Positions 59,795-64,000 of a DNA stretch of 64,000 nucleotides are shown here, piece by piece. Below the pieces are notes generated by a model. It saw nothing but the letters and a program-made list of their open reading frames with translations, did not search any database and was not told where the DNA came from. The position numbers and the translations under genes are program-made. The stretch's first letter is position 1. Every line of letters begins with the position of its first letter. The stretch is taken from positions 1,116,001 to 1,180,000 of the forward strand of contig OZ243960.1 in NCBI GenBank assembly GCA_965214435.1, in the 5' to 3' direction. The stretch is from Rubrobacter_A sp965214435. GTDB lineage: Bacteria > Actinomycetota > Rubrobacteria > Rubrobacterales > Rubrobacteraceae.

Positions 59795-61164
59795 TAGCCG
59801 CCTTAGTACGCCGGGTACCGGGGCTCTCGCGTTTAGAGTTGCAGGACAAAGAAGGCGGGTTGCGGGGACTCCTGATCCGGGGCACGAGCGGTACCTTCGC
59901 GCTCAAGGTCGCTTCCGCCGGTTTCAACTTCGTCATAAGCCTGCTGCTCGCCCGTCTGTTAGGGGTGGCGGGTTTCGGGGCTTACTCTTTCGCGCTCGCC
60001 TGGGTCGGGTTGTTAAACATCCCGTCCATTCTGGGCTTTGACCGGTTGCTGATCCGGGAGGTGGCGGTCCACCGGACCCGGTCGGAGTGGGGGCTTATGA
60101 AGGGTCTTCTCCTGCGGACGAGCCAGTTGGTCCTGCTCGCCTCCTGCGGCGTGGCGCTCCTGGCGGCCGGGGCCGCCTGGTTACTGTCCGGTGGGCTCGA
60201 ACCGCGGATGCTCCACGCTTTCTGGGTCGCCATGTTCCTGCTGCCACTGACCTCGCTCTCGCTCTTGCGGCAGGCGGCCTTGAGGGGACTCTACCGGGTC
60301 GTCAGCGGTCAGGTGCCGGAGATGTTCATCCGACCGGTCTTGTTTATAGCTCTGATCGGCGGCGTTTATCTGGTCCTCGACACCGGGATGAGCGCCTCCT
60401 GGGCCGTAGGCCTTAACGCCGTAGCCCTGGCGATAGCTTTCCTCATCGGGGCTTTGATGCTGCGGCGGAGCCTGCCACTGGCCGTAAAAACCGAGCGGCC
60501 GGCCTACGCCACCCGGCTCTGGCTCGGCAGCGCGCTCCCGCTCATGTTCGTCAGCGGGGCTCAGGTAATAAACACCCGGGCCGACATCGTCATGCTCGGG
60601 GCCATAAGAGGCGCCGAAGAAGCCGGCGTCTACACCGTGGCTACCCGCGGCGCGGACCTCATAGCCTTCGTCCTGCTCGCGGTCAACGCCGCGTTCGGCC
60701 CGGTTGTCGCAAGTCTGTACGCGGCGGGAGACCTGGGCCGGTTACAGCGGGTGGTCACGAAGAGCACCCGCTTTATATTTCTGGCTTCCCTGCCGCTCGC
60801 GGTCGGTTTCATGGTTTTCGGGTGGTGGTTCATGCTGATCTTCGGTGAAGGGTTCACCCGTGGAGCGACAGCCCTGGCTATCCTCAGCGCCGGACAACTG
60901 GTAAGCGCCGCCGTGGGTACTGTCGGGGTGTTGCTGGTAATGACCAACTATGAAAGGTTCGCCGCGCTGGGTGTTGGTATCGGCGCTGTAATAAACGTCG
61001 GGCTCAACGCCACCCTTATACCCATCTTCGGGCTCGAAGGGGCCGCGGTCGCCACGATGAGCAGCCTGGTGGTGTCGAACTTGATCACGGCGGTGTGGGT
61101 GTACAGAAAGCTCGGGATATACCCCGGTATACTGGGACGAGGCTTGTTCGGGAGGGAGACATGA
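59791..61164 (+). CDS. Wzx-type polysaccharide flippase (2)
   Basis: A 457-aa MOP-family transporter with about 12-14 helices. ARLLGVAGFGAYSFALAWVGL at the N-terminus and GAQVINTRADIVMLGAI mid-protein parallel the flippase at 36389, but the two are clearly divergent. The start at ATG 59791 overlaps rfbD; an earlier in-frame start would lie inside rfbD. Its stop overlaps the sulfotransferase that follows, so rhamnose synthesis, flipping and sulfation are translationally chained. Confidence 0.88.
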   Translation: MIAALVRRVPGLSRLELQDKEGGLRGLLIRGTSGTFALKVASAGFNFVISLLLARLLGVAGFGAYSFALAWVGLLNIPSILGFDRLLIREVAVHRTRSEWGLMKGLLLRTSQLVLLASCGVALLAAGAAWLLSGGLEPRMLHAFWVAMFLLPLTSLSLLRQAALRGLYRVVSGQVPEMFIRPVLFIALIGGVYLVLDTGMSASWAVGLNAVALAIAFLIGALMLRRSLPLAVKTERPAYATRLWLGSALPLMFVSGAQVINTRADIVMLGAIRGAEEAGVYTVATRGADLIAFVLLAVNAAFGPVVASLYAAGDLGRLQRVVTKSTRFIFLASLPLAVGFMVFGWWFMLIFGEGFTRGATALAILSAGQLVSAAVGTVGVLLVMTNYERFAALGVGIGAVINVGLNATLIPIFGLEGAAVATMSSLVVSNLITAVWVYRKLGIYPGILGRGLFGRET

Positions 61165-62039
61165 GAAAGCCGGACTTCTTTATAGTGGGAGCGCCGAAGT
61201 GTGGCACTACGGCCATGAACCGCTACCTGGGGCAACACCCCGAAATCTTTATGCCGGAGATAAAGGAGATACACTACTTCGGTAGCGACCTGCAAGTACA
61301 CAACAATATGTCCCTCAAAGACTACCTCTCCATATTCAAAGACGCGGGAGACGCCCGGCGGGTTGGGGAGACTTCGGTGTGGCACCTGTACTCAAAAGTA
61401 GCGGCCCAGGAGATAAAGCAATTCAACCCGGACGCCCGGATCATCATCATGCTCCGCAACCCGGTAGAGAAGATCCACTCTAGCCACAGCTACGCTCTGT
61501 ATAGTGGTGTCGAGACGATACCGGACCTCGAAACCGCCCTGGAAGCTGAGGAGTATCGTAGAGAGGACCCCGCCGCTCCTATAGGAGTCCTGTACAAAGA
61601 AGCCATGAACTACACAGAGCAGGTACAGAGGTACGCTGACGCGTTTGGATGGGAGAAAGTACACGTAATTATCTACGACGACCTCAAAAACGATCCCTCC
61701 AGGACCTACCGGAAGGTACTTGAGTTTCTCGACGTAAAGCAGGACTTCGCGCCCGAGTTCGGGGTGGTTAACCGAAATAAACGCTCGCGCAGCAAGAGGG
61801 TACAAAGTCTTCTCTCGCGTCCGCCGCAAACCGCGCGGGTAGCGGTCCGCACATTCTTGCCCCGGGAGTTGCGCTACAGGGTTGCCAGCCGGCTAAAAAA
61901 GCTTAACTCACGCGATGAGCCTCGGTCGCCGATGGACCCCAAGATCAGAGAAAACCTCCACAGGGAGTTCGCGCCGGAGGTCGAGCGGTTGAGCCGACTT
62001 TTAGAGCGGGATCTTACCCACTGGAACGCGGGCAGATAG
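61161..62039 (+). CDS. PAPS-dependent sulfotransferase (3), NDST/heparan-sulfate type
   Basis: A 292-aa enzyme: FFIVGAPKCGTT (7-17) with catalytic Lys13, LGQHPEIFMPEIKEIHYFG typical of heparan-sulfate-type sulfotransferases, and the 3'-phosphate site IIMLRNPVEKIHSSHSY. This class commonly sulfates polysaccharides. ATG 61161 overlaps the flippase stop (ATGA). It strongly suggests that the rhamnose-containing glycan is sulfated. Confidence 0.9.
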   Translation: MRKPDFFIVGAPKCGTTAMNRYLGQHPEIFMPEIKEIHYFGSDLQVHNNMSLKDYLSIFKDAGDARRVGETSVWHLYSKVAAQEIKQFNPDARIIIMLRNPVEKIHSSHSYALYSGVETIPDLETALEAEEYRREDPAAPIGVLYKEAMNYTEQVQRYADAFGWEKVHVIIYDDLKNDPSRTYRKVLEFLDVKQDFAPEFGVVNRNKRSRSKRVQSLLSRPPQTARVAVRTFLPRELRYRVASRLKKLNSRDEPRSPMDPKIRENLHREFAPEVERLSRLLERDLTHWNAGR

Positions 62040-62070
62040 TCGTTGCTTCTAGTGGAGGACTCGACTCATC

Positions 62071-63066
62071 GTGCAGCGTAGCGTAAAAAGCGGGCAGGTG
62101 CGGATCGAAAAGCCGATCATTATCCTCGGAGCGCCGAGGTCAGGTACTACCCTGCTGTTCTCTATCTTCTCCTCACACCCGGACCTGTGGTCTTTGTACG
62201 GCGAAACCGAACCGCTCATACAGCGGTACTTCCACCCGGAGAAGTTCAACTGGAAACGGGGAGAGGAGCTTGTAGCCGGAGACGCCGCTGGCCGGCTGGC
62301 CGAAACGCTTAAAGCGGATCTCTATAAAAAGGTGCTAAACCGCCAGCTATTCGCCAGAAATACTTACACCAAAGTCTATTCCGGGTATCACCTGGAGAAG
62401 CTGTTTAGAAAGGTCAACCAAGTTTTTATATCCCCGGCTTTCAAGCCGGGGACGGTCAGGGTGGTGGAGAAGACGCCCAAGAACTGTCTCCGGGTGCCCT
62501 TCTTGGAAGCTCTCTTTCCGGACGCTTTCTACGTATTTCTCTCCAGAGACCCTCGGACTAACATTAGCTCCCTTATAGAAGGCTGGAAGACCGCCGGCCG
62601 GTACGAGACCCACCGGGTACCTGGCGGCATCGACATAGAAGGGTACAACGGGGATTACTGGAACTTTAACCTCTCCTCCGGCTGGCAAGACTATTCCAGG
62701 GGCCGGCGTCTGGAAGAAGTCTGCGCCTGGCAGTACCGGGTGGCAAACCGGATGGCCCTCGACGCCCTAGATAACATACCGGAGAGTAGGCGGGTAAGCT
62801 TAAAGTACGAAGATCTCATCTCACGTCCCGAGGAGATAATAGGTCATCTCTGCGCCCGTGTCGGGGTGAGTTACGCCGGGGGGCTGAAAAGCATGGCCGA
62901 GACGATGCCCCCGGTAAACTCTTCTGGACGGCCGGACAAAGAGAAGTGGAGAAACCACGAAGCTGCGGTGGAGTCCGTTCTGGATTCCGTAAAGAGCATA
63001 TCCGAGAGGCTTAGGTACAGCGTTTCGGGGAGCGAGGGAGGAGTGTATGAGGTTTCAAGAGGCTAG
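62071..63066 (+). CDS. PAPS-dependent sulfotransferase (4)
   Basis: A 331-aa sulfotransferase_3-type protein: IIILGAPRSGTT (16-26) as the 5'-phosphosulfate loop, VEKTPKNCLRVPFLEALFPDA, FLSRDPRTNISSLIEGWK as the 3'-phosphate region, and a C-terminal KYEDLISRP. Acceptor unknown. GTG 62071 follows TGGAGGAC. The 3' end overlaps the next methyltransferase by 20 bp. Confidence 0.88.
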   Translation: MQRSVKSGQVRIEKPIIILGAPRSGTTLLFSIFSSHPDLWSLYGETEPLIQRYFHPEKFNWKRGEELVAGDAAGRLAETLKADLYKKVLNRQLFARNTYTKVYSGYHLEKLFRKVNQVFISPAFKPGTVRVVEKTPKNCLRVPFLEALFPDAFYVFLSRDPRTNISSLIEGWKTAGRYETHRVPGGIDIEGYNGDYWNFNLSSGWQDYSRGRRLEEVCAWQYRVANRMALDALDNIPESRRVSLKYEDLISRPEEIIGHLCARVGVSYAGGLKSMAETMPPVNSSGRPDKEKWRNHEAAVESVLDSVKSISERLRYSVSGSEGGVYEVSRG

Positions 63067-64000
63067 CGGTGAACTTCGCGCTCGTCCCCGGCCGGAGTGT
63101 TACCTGTGCGGTGCGCGGGGACACCGTTTGTACGAAGGGCTGGGGGACCGGCTCTTCGGGGTTCCCGGATTGTGGCACTTAAAGAAATGTCCGGGGCCGG
63201 GCTGCGGGCTGGTGTGGCTCGATCCGATGCCCCTGGAAGAAGATATCGGTAAAGCTTACAAGACCTATTACACCCACCAGGGCAAGCCCGTCCCGCCGGA
63301 CACCTGGCTCCGGCGTATATACCCGCACATACAAACTGCCTACCTGGCCCGCCGGTACGGTTACGGCGAAAAGACGGGTCTCCAAAACTGGTTATTGGGC
63401 CTCCTGCTCTACCTGCACCCTGGACGGCGGGCGGACACGGATTTCAGTGTTATGTACCTGCCCGCCCGGTCCGGCGGTCGGCTGTTGGAGGTCGGGTGCG
63501 GTAGCGGCCAGATGCTCCGGCTGATGCAAGACCTCGGTTGGGAGGTCGAGGGGGTGGACTTCGACCCCGCAGCCGTCGACAACGCTAGGGGCAGAGGGCT
63601 GGACGTGAAGCTCGGTACCCTGGAAGACCAGAGCTACCCGGACGACCACTTCGACGCCGTAACCATGAGCCATCTGGTAGAACACGTACACGAACCCCTG
63701 CAACTCTTCCGGGAGAGCTACCGGATCCTCAAACCCGGCGGTCGTCTGGTAGCCGTAACCCCGAATAACGAGAGCCTGGGACACAAGATATTCGGGCGCG
63801 ACTGGAGGGGCCTCGAACCTCCCCGGCACCTGCACGTCTTTAACCTGGCTTCGCTGCGGCGGCTCGCGAGCCGGGCGGGTTTTCAAAGGTTCCGGGCGTC
63901 GAGTACGATCCGGGACGCGAACGGAATGCTCATAGCCAGTCGGTACCTCAAGAAAACGGACGCCTACCAGATGGGTAGCCCGAAGCCGCTTTCCGTACAC
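63047..64000 (+). CDS. SAM-dependent methyltransferase with N-terminal Cys-rich motif (cut by window end)
   Basis: At least 318 codons are open to the window edge. The N-terminus has CYLCG and KKCPGPGCGLVW, a likely zinc ribbon, as in several glycan-locus methyltransferases. A class I domain follows: RLLEVGCGSGQMLRLM, VEGVDFDPAAV, FDAVTMSHLVEHVHEP and RILKPGGRLVAVTPN. It probably methylates a sugar or lipid-linked saccharide. ATG 63047 has GGGAGGAGT upstream and overlaps the sulfotransferase end. Confidence 0.82.
   Translation, partial: MRFQEASGELRARPRPECYLCGARGHRLYEGLGDRLFGVPGLWHLKKCPGPGCGLVWLDPMPLEEDIGKAYKTYYTHQGKPVPPDTWLRRIYPHIQTAYLARRYGYGEKTGLQNWLLGLLLYLHPGRRADTDFSVMYLPARSGGRLLEVGCGSGQMLRLMQDLGWEVEGVDFDPAAVDNARGRGLDVKLGTLEDQSYPDDHFDAVTMSHLVEHVHEPLQLFRESYRILKPGGRLVAVTPNNESLGHKIFGRDWRGLEPPRHLHVFNLASLRRLASRAGFQRFRASSTIRDANGMLIASRYLKKTDAYQMGSPKPLSVH

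Overview
The window is high-GC DNA that looks like a deep-branching actinobacterium, most likely Rubrobacter or a close relative. This is an inference from gene content and style: a mycobacterial-type diterpene enzyme pair, frequent GTG/TTG starts, many 4-bp ATGA/GTGA/TTGA overlaps, several apparently leaderless genes, and attenuated ilvB and leuA leaders. No rRNA, tRNA, insertion sequence or CRISPR array was found.

1-6.8 kb: two divergent genes resemble the Mycobacterium tuberculosis halimane diterpene pair (Rv3378c-like on -, Rv3377c-like class II cyclase on +). They are followed by a GGDEF-EAL protein, a DpnA-like adenine methylase, a YfcE-type phosphodiesterase and a two-TM K+ channel with an RCK domain.

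6.8-16.5 kb (- strand): branched-chain amino acid operons ilvB-ilvN-ilvC-ilvE and leuA-(HExxH protein)-leuB-cimA. Each of ilvB and leuA is preceded by a predicted attenuator with an Ile/Leu/Val-rich leader peptide. leuC, leuD and ilvD are not in the window.

16.5-26.5 kb (+ strand): a one-carbon cluster. It has an FAD/GcvT fusion like dimethylglycine dehydrogenase, a DmdA-like GcvT-fold demethylase, a MetF-like reductase, formate-THF ligase, an IclR regulator, GTP cyclohydrolase I and a small unknown protein. Two near-identical promoters bracket the region, and there is a structured 640-nt untranslated stretch before the DmdA-like gene. thrC-thrB follow on the - strand.

28.9-56.2 kb: a cell-surface glycan locus bounded by two paralogous membrane-TPR genes whose 3' parts are almost identical at DNA level (about 1.1-kb direct repeats 24.1 kb apart). 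Between them lie a UDP-GlcNAc 4,6-dehydratase-like SDR, a convincing UDP-sulfoquinovose synthase (SQD1), a methyltransferase, a Wzx flippase, a Wzy-like polymerase, three GT4 glycosyltransferases, two sulfotransferases, a Phd/VapC toxin-antitoxin pair, a PAS-GGDEF-EAL protein, an RpiB-family isomerase, a nucleotide-sugar dehydrogenase, an epimerase, UDP-GlcNAc 2-epimerase and a CysH-like reductase.

56.3-64 kb: the complete dTDP-rhamnose operon rfbBACD, translationally coupled to a second flippase and two more sulfotransferases, then a methyltransferase running off the window.

Taken together, the 32-64 kb region has the parts for a rhamnose-containing glycan decorated with sulfate esters (PAPS-dependent sulfotransferases) and possibly the sulfonated sugar sulfoquinovose (SQD1, with sulfite from CysH), probably under c-di-GMP influence. 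That sulfated/sulfonated glycan system is the main candidate for an undescribed biology here.
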